Assembly (NCBI GenBank): GCA_008973525.1
Contig: WACJ01000405.1
Coordinates: 1,956,250 to 2,020,249 of the forward strand
From: Stenopsyche tienmushanensis
Lineage: Eukaryota; Arthropoda; Insecta; Trichoptera; Stenopsychidae
DNA: 64,000 bases
Reading direction: 5' to 3'
In this document: positions 9,745 through 20,961 of the stretch, piece after piece
Layout: each line of letters opens with the position of its first letter
How positions within the stretch are numbered: the first letter of the stretch is position 1
Program-made: the position numbers and the translations under genes
Notes under the pieces: generated by a model
Databases searched by the model: none
What the model was told of the DNA's origin: nothing
What the model saw: the letters and a program-made list of their open reading frames with translations, nothing else

Positions 9745-11140
9745 TGATTTTCTTTGTTAGATCGAGTACTTCTGGGAATACCCTCGTATATCTAGAACGG
9801 ATCGATTAAAAATTAGCGTACGCTGAGCTTAAAAGCTACATCAATTGGGTATCAAATCCGCTATAATTAGGCCGAGGTTGGGATTATATGGTGTATATTA
9901 ATCGAAAACAATGTAAGATGTTTACCATGATGTTCGTGGGTAGCGAGCAACCAGTACCGACTCATATAATATCGAATTTCGTTTTAATCAAGTGGGCAGA
10001 GAAAGTGGTGCTATTGACGACCACGCAGCCATGGTAACGCAGAAATATGGATCGCGGAAGCTTCTTCATGGCAACGGAAGATGCTCTTTCACGGACGGGA
10101 TCTTAGTTTTTATAATGGGTTTTTCGCCTCATCGAAGCCACGTGTCTGAAATGGCATCCGGATGAGTGAAGAGGAGCGGAAGGATTGTGACGTTTCCTTC
10201 CCGGAAACTACCCCTGATATTCCCTCGTGAGTGACGTGTTTATACCAAGGTGTGAGAATCATCACGCCTTAGGGTCTTCTTGCTCAACAATAAAGCACCC
10301 CTATTCTGAATTAATAAACAAGTCTTCGCCATGAACAGGGAGTACTCTTGGCTTCAATAATTTAGCTACTTTCCTTTTGAAATTTTCATCCCCTATATTT
10401 TATGTATGGCAGTTACACATGGAAATATTTTGTTCGTCTTTAATAAAATGTAACAATATTTCCTTTTGTTCTAGTACCCCATAACGGATATGATAAACCC
10501 ACACCGTGCTAAATTTGGTTCTTATTTCTATTAATATTTTCGTAGCCTGACCTAATTTCAGCAACCATATGAAAATATATATTTTTTTTATATAAAATAC
10601 ATTAATTTAGTTTGTGACAAAAATGAATAATTATCATTCAAAACTACTTAATATTAAGCATTTGAGTAGTGAGTTGATAGCACATAATATTTGTTCATTT
10701 CTTTTTCCAAACTCAACGAGCAAGAATGCTCATTATGAATTACTGGAATTTGATCGCAAATACGCGATTGTACTCATCAAAAGGCATCACCAGAACAAAT
10801 GTTACCAATTCATCTCTCTCATGCTGTCCTGCACGATGAGCAGCCCTGATGACCTCTGTTGAATTTATTCAAAAATAAAATTTAAACATCAAGATCCATT
10901 AAACGTGAAGATATTTTTGGATTCACCAATATGTCTTTCCTCTACCACTACAAAAAAAATCCACTTTCGAGTCAAGAATCATTCGGCTTTCGCATACAAA
11001 TTCATCGTTTTTCAAGGTCTTCTAAGATTTTGCAACAAAAGTTGCGCGAAACATGCAAAAAAACGAGATAATTTGCAGTTAGGGTTTAGAATCATAGGAT
11101 TTTAGTGCATTTGCTTTTGTAAATGTATTTTATATTTAAC
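9745..11140. other. No gene seen; contains repeat G core
   Basis: A GC-richer segment at 9990-10280 has no convincing open frame. At 10671-10705 the core GTTGATAGCACATAATATTT of repeat G occurs inside the 82-codon frame at 10614-10862, which I therefore do not call. Confidence 0.5.
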
Positions 11141-11149
11141 TAACGAGTA

Positions 11150-11310
11150 CCCGAGATGCGTTGCAATTTCATACGCGCTTAGTAATGATTTGAAAAGAAA
11201 CGCAGTAGTACAGCTGCGTGGTTTATTGCCTTAGACCACGTGTAGCGCGGCAATACGCGCCAACATGGTGCATTCGTTAAACGTCTCAAAAAACAAATTC
11301 CGCCCCGAAA
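11150..11310 (+). repeat. Dispersed repeat M, copy 1
   Basis: Shares GAAACGCAGTAGTAC, TGGTTTATTGCYT and GCGCCAACATGGTGCATTCG with 41980-42120, and the latter part with 29140-29165. A sister copy at 49240-49530 begins ATATATAAAAATGAATTG, a sequence often found at Helitron 5' ends in insects. Helitron origin is a guess. Confidence 0.6.
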
Positions 11311-11524
11311 CAATAGTTGTGTCAATAAAAAAAACCCTTTTTAGTAGTAGCTAGTTCATCACATTCGGATGAACTACCTTACAACCCCAACGAAATGAGG
11401 TTGTTCGTTAATAGAGGGACCGCTGCAAAAAAAATGTAGATTTATATAGAGAAAAAGCCGGTATTGAAGTGTTCGTTAATGGAGGTTCGACTGCCTTTCA
11501 ATTTCATGGTAAATATTATATCTA

Positions 11525-12880
11525 CACAGGGTGTTTTTCACATGGACTGACAATTTTTTTTAGGACTAGGGGGGTATTTTGCTACGATTCACACATAGTT
11601 TTTATGTCCTATGTGTCAGGGTTGTCGAAACACTTTTTTCGACATTTTGAAAAATACCCAAATGGTCACCTTTAAACCGTCATAACTTTTTTTAATCTAG
11701 GGTCGTAATAGCACGAAATAACTGTTTTTTTTTAAATTATTTTGATCTAAATAAATTATTATTTTATGCAAATTATTTAAAGGAAATTACTTCAGAGCTT
11801 TCAAATTCAAATAAAATGTGCAAAACTTATAAATTCTTCAAACAAAAAAACTAACAACTATTTGGAATTTAGTAGAGTTTCTAAATTATTCCCTTTCCAA
11901 CGATATGTCACATGTCATATAAAACATTTAAATTTTAAAAGGTACAAGTTTTCCAGGGTCAGGGCTAAGAAAATATTTTTTATGCTAATTTTTTTATTAA
12001 ATTTATTTACAACATTTCTTCAATTGGCCACCTCTGCTTCACATGCACGTACAACACCTTTTTTTTAATTTTAAGTGTAGTTGTGTAAAATAGCATTTCC
12101 CCTTCCGTGTTTGCAAAGGCGACGATTATTCTTTTAATTACAATTTTTTGTGGGCACCTCTGTCGTGTAAATTAATTGTGTTGCGTCCCTGGATGAAGAA
12201 ATCCAGTGGTGTCAGATCTGGAGACCGTGTGAGCCACGGAATAAGGCACGCCCCCAGGCAAAAAAAATCATTTACATTTATTCCTGACCCTGGCAAACTG
12301 ATTCCTCTTCAAGTTTAACTACTTATCGAATGATTTGTATGACATGCATATCGTTGGAAACGGCATAATCTAAAAAAAACTTTTTAAAACTAAATTAACC
12401 TCTTAAATGGGCGGGACGTATATATACGTCCAACATAAGCTGCATCGAAATTGGTTAGTTTCATTGATTTTTTTATAAATTTTAAGCATCGTTAATAAAA
12501 ATTAAAAGTATGAACTCACGCCAGGTGGGCAGGACGTATATATACGTCCAAACGAAAATGTGCACGCCCACTATATGTTGTGTTTTTAAAAAGAAACTGT
12601 TAGTTTTTTAAAAAAAAAAATACTAATTAGCATTTTTCATTCGTCCGCACATTTTTTGTGACTTTGGAAGCTTGGAACTGATTTTATTTAAGCCAATTGC
12701 ATAAAATAATGATTTATTTAGATCAAAAAATATTAGCAAATACAAAAACAGCTTTTTGTGCTATTACAACAGATGAAAAAGTTATGAGGATTTAAAAGTA
12801 TTTAAATGTGTGAAACGTAGCAAAAGGTCCCCCATATTCCTTAAAAAAATAATTGTCGGTCCATGTGCAAAATACCCTTA
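11525..12880. mobile_element. CAGGGTG-family inverted-repeat element, copy 2 (full length)
   Basis: Left terminus CAGGGTGTTTTTCACATGGA with CTGACAATTTTT; right terminus, inverted, AGGGTATTTTGCACATGGAC with CGACAATTATT. The two arms are inverted copies: TTTTGATCTAAATAAATTA at 11742 matches the complement of 12710-12728. In the centre (12203-12260) is one unit encoding, antisense, RSPDLTPLDF. Left of it the minus strand encodes LIYTTEVPTK, the downstream part of a mariner-type transposase. Thus the element is two transposase 3' ends joined head to head. Sequence at 12395-12590 (next entry) looks inserted in the right arm. Confidence 0.75.
12395..12590. repeat. Paired 18-bp palindromes after a TTAA (piggyBac-like MITE?)
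   Basis: GGACGTATATATACGTCC is a perfect 18-bp palindrome at 12414-12431 and again at 12532-12549, in the same wider context (TGGGCGGGACG / TGGGCAGGACG). A TTAA followed by CCTCTTAAATGGGC begins at 12395. The layout recalls piggyBac-type termini with subterminal repeats. The right boundary is not clear. Confidence 0.5.
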
Positions 12881-12899
12881 TTTAATGTTGCTAAATAAA

Positions 12900-14060
12900 T
12901 GCTTGCAAAAATAAGTGTGTAAAATATTTATGAGCGATCCCCTCGCGGGCCATTGAGCCCTGCGTGATAAAAACAATGTTTTTTCGATAATAGAATTGAT
13001 ATTTTTCAATTTTTTAAAAGCGGTCGCATATTATTTTCATTGCACTACAGATGTAGTAAAATTCCACGCTAACTGTTTATATTATATTATATTCTATTTT
13101 TATAAATAAATATTATTTTACCATTTCACATAAAGCTTCATTTTCCGGCAGACTGTCAGTAGACTCGTGTATATAGTGAATTCTGAGAACTTGGGCTGTT
13201 ACAGCTGTACAACCGATCAGCAACAAGTGTTTTCATCAATTCGCAGTAGTGCAGAACTAGCACATTCTTTCTCAGTTATTGGCATTTCTGAGAATCCGAG
13301 TTTTAGCAAATCGATGCCGATATTTTGACTATAATCTTTGAAATGAAAATCATCCATTTTCAACGTTTATAATTTAATTGCTTGTATATAAATGTACATT
13401 TCGCAGCAAAAGATTCATCAATGCAAATGTTTTGGAAAGGACAAAATTCGGCTTTACACGTTTTTTTCTGGAATCTATTTTGATTTATTTTTATTTTCTC
13501 TATGGATAACTCAAGTGGGCACACCACATTGGCGTTCATACTCATCAAAGACTTAATATTTAACCTATTATAATATTTTAAACATATCGCTTAAATTTAA
13601 CTGAAAAATCTGTTTTCATCCAAAAATCTTGTTATAGTACATTCAGGTATCATTAATCCAACAATTTTCATGTCATTCATCAATTGAGGGATCTATAAAT
13701 ATTGCAGACCTTCTTCGAAGAAGCATAACATTCTATTTGAATAAGGAGAAATACTCATTAGACCAATTAAAATAGAATGTTATCAATCTTCTTGTTGTAT
13801 ACAAAAAACAGATAGTCGATATCAATTATTTATCAGATATCTTGAAAGACTAGCGAAAATAATTGGATATTAAATACACATTTTTTTGCAAGTCACTTCA
13901 AGACTGGAAATAGATAAAATATCATCATCATAGTGTAGCCAAAAACAGTCCACTGCAGAACTATGGGCCTATTCATTATCACCGAGTTTTATATAAATGT
14001 GTCTAAATCTCAATATTACTGTTATAAATAGAACCGCAATAAATACAAATAAAGCTTTAT
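12900..14060. other. No gene; one hairpin
   Basis: A+T-rich. A perfect 14-bp inverted repeat (ATAACATTCTATTT, 13725-13738 and 13770-13783, loop 31 bp) with imperfect extension of the arms (GAAGAAG) could be a tiny MITE or a chance hairpin. Nothing else supported. Confidence 0.5.
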
Positions 14061-14066
14061 TATTTA

Positions 14067-14135
14067 TTAGGGTGTCCACCATGGCTATGATTAGATCTAT
14101 GTTCGTTTGCGAAAGAAACTTATGGGACAAACTAA
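14067..14135 (-). mobile_element. 69-bp minimal mariner MITE
   Basis: Starts TTAGGGTGTCC and ends GGGACAAACTAA with TA on both sides (14065-14066, 14136-14137). Inside, antisense, is the 5' end of the mellifera-like mariner found at 17830: CCCATAAGTTTCTTTCGCAA and TAGATCTAATCATAGCCATGG. Almost the whole element is one 5' end fused directly to the opposite 12-bp terminus. Confidence 0.8.
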
Positions 14136-14465
14136 TATTTACAACATCGCCAGACTGATTTTCAATCTAATTTTATCAATGAAAATTGTACTAAAAAAAT
14201 ATAATATAACCAGGTCAAGTGTTACCCAATTACCATTTCGTTTATGCATTTATTGTAAAAATACAACAGTTGAAAAAATTGGTAGATTTTGAGATCCTAA
14301 TTATTTTTGAGCGACACATAAAATGTTTATTTGGACTATAATAATCATTATTTCTTTAATTTATTATCTTCCCGCATTGGACAACTATTGGCAATTGGAG
14401 GAGATGTATTTAATCGAAAATCTGATTCATCACCGATTCTCTAAACTCTGAAAGTTCATATTGTA

Positions 14466-14536
14466 CAGTCAACCCTTCTATAGCGTCAAGATAGGGAGGA
14501 AAGCAAACAAAAGGAACGCTATAGGAGGGTTACCTG
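14466..14536. mobile_element. Small pogo/Tigger-like MITE
   Basis: Inverted ends CAGTCAACCCTTCTATAGCG and CGCTATAGGAGGGTTACCTG bound a 71-bp unit. A related longer unit is at 38922-39065. TA precedes it but not cleanly follows. The termini resemble pogo/Tigger ends (CAGT..AACCTC); no transposase is seen. Confidence 0.6.
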
Positions 14537-14639
14537 TTTTTACATTAACTCAAATTTCTTATTATTTTACGGTTTTTATTACCTGTTTGCACTGTACAAG
14601 AAACATCATATTTACTTCCATCAACTAACGCTAATATTT

Positions 14640-15440
14640 TTAATTTAACCTTCAGTTCTCACTTCAAACAATACAACTGTCAGTTTTAATCTGTCAAGTG
14701 CCAGGGTTTTCAATAGTTTAGGGGTAACCCTAAAGCATCGAGTGTTTCGTCGATTAGTCTGAATCTGATTTTGGAAGTCAAGCAACTTGGCCGCTGAAAA
14801 TGCAAGCTCAGCCTCCACACTCGTTGGAAGTATCGTCATCAGGTATTTAAATTCTAGTTCGGGTTGATGACCATGTGAGCCACCATTTTCGTATAACAAC
14901 ATCAATGTGACTAATAAAATTCCCTTCTGCTGAGACACGGACTGAAACTCGCAAAATTCCCGATTTCCCGACAAATTATTTATTTCCTTCGCTGCAGATG
15001 AATACTTATATACTATAATACTTTGATGTGATTCGTAATTATATTGCGGAGTAACAAAAAAAATTTGAACCCCGTATCTATTATATTTGATATTGATATT
15101 CCCATTATTAGAGGCGAGGTGTAGTAAATACATCACCGGTAGGGAAAGTTTAATTTAACAATTTTAAAAACATATATGTACTCTATATATTTATACATAG
15201 ATTAGACAGTTACTGCCCTTGGGCGCCGCCTAAGCTCGCCAATTAGTAATTACGCCACTGTTTCCAAGCGTCCAGATTTCGGCGAGAATGTCTCGATTTA
15301 ATAGCCTTCATCGTGTTGATAAGGTGTGCGATTTCTGTTAGATAAAAATTTCAATCCCGAATTTTTCGAGATTACGTTTACTAATCCCGGGATTCTTGAG
15401 CATCTAAAACTGTCTGTGATTCCCTGATTGGATTCCCTAA
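14640..15440 (-). pseudogene. hAT transposase C-terminal relic (family O, copy 3)
   Basis: Minus-strand frame 15136-14645 (163 codons). Near residues 105-120 it reads LPTSVEAELAFSAAKLLDFQ, which fits the hAT C-terminal dimerisation domain (P.SV..ER.FSAAG). The usual RSRL...ALCFLR helix that follows is degraded. The first roughly 40 residues derive from the A+T-rich repeat block shared by all O copies, so the open frame is not a true protein. The 5' terminus, TAGGGAATCCAATCAGGGAA on the minus strand, ends at about 15439 and matches 51657. The N-terminal BED finger and catalytic domain are absent. Confidence 0.75.
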
Positions 15441-16440
15441 TCGTGTCTGCATACATTTTATTTCGGGTATAAATTTTTAGATTGTAAGAAGATCATATAT
15501 CTTATAATTTTAATATTTATTTTGTTGTCATCTGTTGATAATTGATGTGATTACTCTCTATTTTGTACTTCATGAAAAAAAAAATCGTTTAAATATTGTT
15601 ATATTTTATAGAACCAACTGAATCTGGCAAAGCTACGACGTTTTAAGTGATAACCCTTTATTTGAATCCTATATGTTGTATATTGTTGTTCCCCCGTCTG
15701 TCTTGATTTTAAACGATATTATTCTAGAATATGTTTTGAATTGAAGATGTATTTTATTCATTCGATATTTTTCTACAATATAAGAATACCAACGTTATGA
15801 AAATTTGTCTGACTTCAAAACATCGGAAGGGTAAAGTGGATACCTTGAATTTTTGAACAGGTCAAAAATAACTTCCAGATAAACGGATCCTATCGTGGAA
15901 TAACACGTGCCCGATTTTCCCGGTTATATAAGTACATTTGATCTTCGTTCTGATTTAATGCCCATCCGAAGGTCGCAAGCCCACGTTCCTGACAGCTCCT
16001 CCATGTGGAGCCTTTTTTCTTCGGCGGGAATAATAATTTTAATGGTCCAGACTGGATGCTGCGATTCGCTTTAATCTCGTCAACGTCAGCAAACATGCCG
16101 AAACGAGATTAGGAGTTAAGGAGATTAGCATCAATTAAAAACTGCAGACTCGACGCTACATAATAAATATTGATTACGGGCGTACCATTAACAGCCCGAC
16201 GATATCAACGACGTTATGATGAAAGAGGAGCTAACGACGTAATTCGATAACATTTCTATTAAGCTCGAGCCAATAAATTCGAATCGTTGATGAATTCGAC
16301 ATTGAGTGATTAATATCGCAAATTTGGAGCGATAAAATCGGAATGCTATTTTAAAAAAGGGGTAGACAAGGCAGTTAACTTTAAAAGACAATTGCCTAAT
16401 TTTCTTGTACTCAGTGTACAATATCCATTTAAATTAATTT
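15441..16440. other. No gene seen
   Basis: A minus-strand frame of 68 codons at 15890-16096 (contains GPLKLLFPPKKKGSTWR) has a plausible amino-acid mix. It has no recognised family and no clear splice context, so I leave it uncalled. Confidence 0.45.
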
Positions 16441-16677
16441 TATTGTATCAAAAACGTTTTTATAATGCCCAAAAACAATCCCCTGTAAATTAAAGCATGT
16501 CTCTGCATTTTGTGAACAGTCTCCCTGTTATATTTTAAATTACGGGCCACGTAGTCTACAGCAAAAACTATTGCGTTAATACATGCTACGAAACTTAAGC
16601 GACCTGGAATTTGTTTAGTGTGCGTTGCAACCTGACAGCCGTCAGTCCTCTGATAACAATTATTTTTTAGTTTATAT

Positions 16678-17341
16678 TGTTACGTGGAGGGCTAATATTC
16701 GGAGGAAAGTAATTAAATTTAAAAAATCATTGTGTTTGCGGCGAACTATAATTTCACAGACCTAAAATATCTGGGATCGACCTTATCTAAGAACAATAGA
16801 GCTGGGAATGCGTCCGTGGCCAATTCGTGGAACCGGGGGCTATTCAAACCCTGGAATTTTGACGGGCCTGGCCTCGAGGATTACCACGAAAATATAATTA
16901 ATCCTCGGCAAGACGTCTGATTGGTGCATTTTTGGACGCCAAAGCGTCTGGAAGGTGTGGAAAGATAGGGTCGTCCGCCACAGTACTGATGGTCTTCAGC
17001 AGTTGGTTATCGGGACTTCGATTTAACCTGATTAGCCATACTTTCCGCCTTTTTGTTTCGTGTCCACTCATAAACTCCGTCTGCTTCGTTTATTTATCTT
17101 TCAATACATGCGTTGCCCCAGCATTTAGTCTTTAATCTCCCTGCGGAGCTCCTGTTCCTGAATCCTGTCACCGAAATGTTAAAGAATCCCTGTACATCAC
17201 CGTACTGTGGTCGTTTTGGAGCGATCACTCGCGGGCTTAAGCGCCTCTCCGGTGCGAATCTCGCGTCTGAAGAACGCGGTTATCAAATCGCAGCGACGGA
17301 AATAACGGACCGCCTTGTGTCAGCAAGGGGTTTACGTTACA
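16678..17341. mobile_element. Candidate solo LTR (664 bp)
   Basis: Begins TGTTACGTGGAGGGC and ends TTTACGTTACA, that is TG...CA with short imperfect inverted ends typical of gypsy-type LTRs. ATAT lies on both sides (16674-16677, 17342-17345). It is markedly GC-richer than the surroundings and falls inside repeat J, which is continuous elsewhere. The 4-bp duplication is in A+T-rich sequence and could be chance, and about 70 bp on each side also lack a J match. Two plus-strand frames (62 and 93 codons) within it have no recognised function. Confidence 0.5.
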
Positions 17342-17734
17342 ATATTATATATTTTATGTATATCGTAGAAATTTTATTTTATTATTATAGATGAATAATT
17401 CCTATGCACGGCGAAGTAACATAACTTAATTATATTTTATGCTACACTATAATGAAATCCAAATAAACAGTCCCCTGCACCATAACATGTCAAATATGGA
17501 TATATAGGTTTGTGATCGTAATTAAATAAGATCGACTAAGAAGAAGACGAAATCCATGCAACATTTCTAAAGCTCTATGATAATAAAATCCAAATACTTA
17601 GATTCGATCAAGGCAATGTTCAAAGAAACTCCCTAATCCAAATCTACTTTTAAAAGAAAAAATAATATTCCATAAATTTGATTCATCTTTATTTTGATCA
17701 TTGAAACTGCAGAGATTAAATTTGAATACAAGTA

Positions 17735-17829
17735 AAATATTTCCCTTACTGTACTAAAAAAACACCCGCGCGCTACCATGATATGTATTTGGTACACCAT
17801 ATGAAATTCTTAAGCCAGTATCTATTATA
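17735..17829 (-). mobile_element. piggyBac-like MITE fragment (partner of 60299-60463)
   Basis: TTTCCCTTACTGTACTA, then CCCGCGCGCT and ATATGTATTTGGTACAC, ending in CCAGTATCTATTATAT. It is the reverse complement of 60375-60460. It breaks off at the exact point where the mariner at 17830 begins. Confidence 0.7.
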
Positions 17830-18323
17830 TTAGGTTGTCCCATAAGTTTCATTCGCAAATGAACACAGATCTAATCATAGTCATGGTTGAAGAAAAACCG
17901 CAATATAGTGTTCGCGAAATAGCTAACAAGTTAGAAATTCCACGAACATTCGTCCATAATCATCTGACAAAATTGGGCTACATAAATCGTTGAGATGTGT
18001 GGCTTCCTCCTGAACTGACTGACTCAAATAAACTTCAGCGTATTTCAACATGCGATCTTCTTCTCCAACGACATAATAGCCAACCTTTTTTGAAGAGACT
18101 TGTCACTGGAGGTGAAAGTTGGATACTCTATGAGAATATCCAACGTAAACGGTCTTGGACCAAGGGTACAGAAGCTTTAACTGTAGCTAAACCTGGCCTA
18201 CATCCAAATAAATTTTCGCTATGCATTTCATGGGACTGGAAGGGGGTAGTTTATTATGAGCTACTTCAGCAAGGTGATACAATAAATTCAACAAAGTATT
18301 GTTTCCAACTAGACAATCTGAAG
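17830..18323 (+). pseudogene. Mellifera-like mariner, deleted and inactivated
   Basis: The 5' terminus TTAGGTTGTCCCATAAGTTT follows a TA. Reading on, 17884-17991 encodes the second helix-turn-helix region (VEEKPQYSVREIANKLEIP) and stops at TGA just after GYINR. The frame 17997-18353 continues with WLPPELTDSN, FLKRLVTGGESW, NIQRKRSW, AKPGLHPNK and SWDWKGVVYYELL. The first catalytic Asp, normally TGDE.W, is Gly here. The first HTH (about 100 residues) is missing: the 5' terminus joins directly to the second. The region with the second and third catalytic Asp and the 3' terminus are absent. The same 5' deletion junction occurs at 20962 and 14067, so a deleted form spread. Confidence 0.85.
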
Positions 18324-18484
18324 GCAATGGATAAATTTATAGTTCATCTATAGTTTTCTTTATTAATCAGGTATATATCTATTTCTTTGATAAGATTGGA
18401 TCAAGATATAAGCAAAAAAGTGGCCTGGGCGACTTTCTTATGCCGGCTTGTCCAGTTTCCTGAGAAACGCCCAAATACTGAGAT

Positions 18485-19455
18485 TTAAAGAGATTTTAAA
18501 ATAATGGTGATTTTACCCTTCGTCCAAAAAAAAATCCTATTCCTAATCTTATTCAAAAATACCTGGAAATCACCATATAAAAATCCATTATCCATACCTT
18601 CGATATTTAAATTAAAATACAAAACTGTAATGAAACTCTTCGAAATCCCCAAATTCGCATACAATATAAGATTTAAATCGTTTGAATATTTTGAATTGAT
18701 TTTCCGCCAATCTAAAGCAATATTCGGCAGCAATATCGCGTATTAAAATCAAATAATATTAACATTGTCGTACGACAAAAGCCTTTGTGTAAATACTGTA
18801 ATCCTTGCTCTATAAATAACGCTCTAAATAAAAGCAATCAATCGAGCCCTACAAATATGCGGACCATTTTATTAGACAAAATTCAGAGAAGTTCCCAATA
18901 ACAATTTTACTTGAGCTTCCAATTGAGTGGACGTAATAAAATGTCTTAAATGTCATCATTATATAAGATTGAGGATCAATTCTGTGCTATACAATACGTA
19001 TAAATACTGTAATAAACCTGTAAATTTCATGACAAAAATTATGTTTTACGCCCCAATTTCAAATTGAGAATCGAGAATGATTGACTATTGCAAATTCATA
19101 TTATGATCTGATAAAATCTTTGTTTTTTTTGCGGTCACTCACTGCTCCAAATTATGCAAAGCAAAAACGCGATTAACGAGAGTCTTCGAAAAGCCCAAAT
19201 TCTTCGTTTAATTGCTTTACTTATACAATGGAAGTGCTTCTAAATTATTTCTATTTCGCTTTTTAAACATCTTAAACATTCTATATGAAATACTGTATAT
19301 CATACATGCGAAAATACCAAGAATAAATTCGGACGATTTTTTTAAGATTACAAAATATTCATTAACAGATGACAACATAATAAACATTAAATTATTAATG
19401 AATTAATCCTCAATATAGATCGAATTATTATAAACAGTAAAAAGTCACATAAATC
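18485..19455. other. No gene seen
   Basis: Overlapping frames at 18485-18746 on both strands are A+T-rich and low in complexity. Nothing assignable. Confidence 0.5.
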
Positions 19456-19460
19456 AATTA

Positions 19461-19735
19461 TACAGGTTGTTAGGGGTTTTTTGCCACGTTTCAAACATAG
19501 GTCCATAAAATTCTTAAATAGTTATTTTGCACATCCCCAGATAATTACATCCAGTGGTGTCAGATCTAGAGACCGTGCGAGCTACGGAATAGAAGATATC
19601 CAGTGGTGTCAGGTCTGGAGAGCGTGCAAAAAAGCATAAATTAAGCATAAAAATTATTTTCTTAGACCTAACCCTGGCAAACTGGTACTTCTAAGCACCC
19701 TGGCAAACTGGTAACTAAACTAAGTACAAAAAAGG
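19461..19735 (-). mobile_element. CAGGGTG-family element, copy 3 (partial)
   Basis: Starts TACAGGTTGTTAGGGG, contains GCCACGTTTCAAACATAGG as in other copies, and has two SPDLTPLDF-type units starting near 19551 and 19600 (about 50-bp period). GCACATCCCCAGATAATTAC precedes the first unit and recurs at 44961, so these two copies share a subfamily junction. Ends at a pogo-like MITE fragment. Confidence 0.65.
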
Positions 19736-19737
19736 CT

Positions 19738-19838
19738 AGGCCTTACATAGGAAAAATGAAGATGCGTTCCATGGATTTTAAAACCCGCATAACCTTGAAA
19801 CAGCTGTATAAAATATATCCAAAGTGGCATAAAACATT
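19738..19838 (+). mobile_element. pogo/Tigger-like MITE fragment
   Basis: CTTACATAGGAAAAATGAAG then ATGCGTTCCATGG and AAACAGCTGTATAAAATATA match the interior of the complete MITE at 34400-34607. Both termini are missing. Confidence 0.7.
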
Positions 19839-19991
19839 TTTTTTGGTAACATTTAAATAATGTTTTGCATCATTGGTAAAATTTTAAGGTTGTTTGACAT
19901 CTGGCATCTCAAATGCCAGACATTCACTAGGAAAATACTAATTATTTTAATTACGAGCAATATAATTTATGCAGTCTCAAATTATATATTT

Positions 19992-20122
19992 TCTGTCTCC
20001 CGAACAGCGCTACGTTCTCTCTCTGCCTCTATCTGTTCGAGCTCAATGTAAAAGAGTGCTCTTTCCAAATAAGTGGAGGGGGATCGCAGGGTCTCCGTTA
20101 CTACTCCTTTTGGGGTTAATAA
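19992..20122 (+). repeat. Dispersed repeat I, copy 2
   Basis: Plus-strand partner of 2650-2790 (AAGAGTGCTCTTTCC, GTGGAGGGGGA, GGGTCTCCGTTACTACTCC). Includes a TCTCTCTCTGCCTC tract. Family unknown. Confidence 0.7.
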
Positions 20123-20124
20123 AT

Positions 20125-20955
20125 ACGAGAATGGTTGACTGGATGTTTATTTTTTAAAAAAATAGTCGAAATCGAATACAAATTCAATGCGTTTAAAGGC
20201 TATCGCTCTCTATTCAGTGGCATTGTTGCGTGGATTCAACGATGTCCTGAAATATTAATCGGTCCCTCAGTTAAGAAACGAGTTTTGAGTTTAAACTTTT
20301 GAGGAAGAATGAATAATATATGAACCGTACTGGGGGGATAAATTCTGAAACATGACCAAGAAAAACGATCAGAGATGAAAAATATTTTTCTTCAGAGTCA
20401 TGAATAATACAATGTTTCAGGTCACATGGAACGAAATTTCGGCAGTGAAAAGTTCGCTTTTCCTTAAAATCACATATTTTTAACGCAATAGAAGGCAATT
20501 TCGGATTGCGCACGAAGATAAAATTTGTAATAAATAAAATCGCGAGGAAAAATAAGGTGAAAATATCTCTTCCATCAACAAGACCTGATTGAAATACATT
20601 TTCACGTGACTGTGATAGTACAAAAATATTCCATATCATCTAAATTGACATTGAAGATCGCACATAACTTCTAAAAACGAATAAAAGAACATCATGCACG
20701 AATACTGTGTGTAATATTAATATTCGAATTCCATGACACAAAGGATCCTTTATTAAAATTCAAGCTTAGTTCAATTAACAGATACAAAGTGTCTGCAATA
20801 TCAGCGTTTCATGTCGTCCTTGCTTTATGCATATATTAAATCGTGAGTTATTATGTTCATCAACTTGAAAAGAAGACAATGGTGAAACCTTGATTTCATT
20901 CAAAATCTACTCTTTAATGTCTTGGTTTTTTTGCTTGGCTATTTTCGATGCGCCT
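20125..20955. other. No assigned gene
   Basis: A minus-strand frame of 122 codons (20639-20271) is open but A+T-rich. It is dominated by F/I/L/S/K (for example FFLAILFITNFIFVRN), with no family match and no clear splice boundary. I regard it as chance or an unknown relic. Confidence 0.4.
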
Positions 20956-20961
20956 TCATAT

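Larger units (their letters stand above)
16445..18480 (+). mobile_element. Repeat J host copy split by later insertions
   Basis: Segments 16445-16605, 17405-17640 and 18324-18480 match, in order, the continuous copies at 41325-41620 and 36962-37250. Shared blocks are GTCTCAGCATTTT, GCTAC..ATAACTTAATTATATTTTA and CCTGAGAAACGCCC. Between them sit a candidate solo LTR, a fragment of a piggyBac-like MITE and a mariner. Family J itself is unidentified and shows no coding region. Confidence 0.65.

Noticed and set aside
20271..20639. 122-codon minus-strand frame
   Set aside because: Open, but composition is A+T-driven and no motif, splice context or second copy was found.
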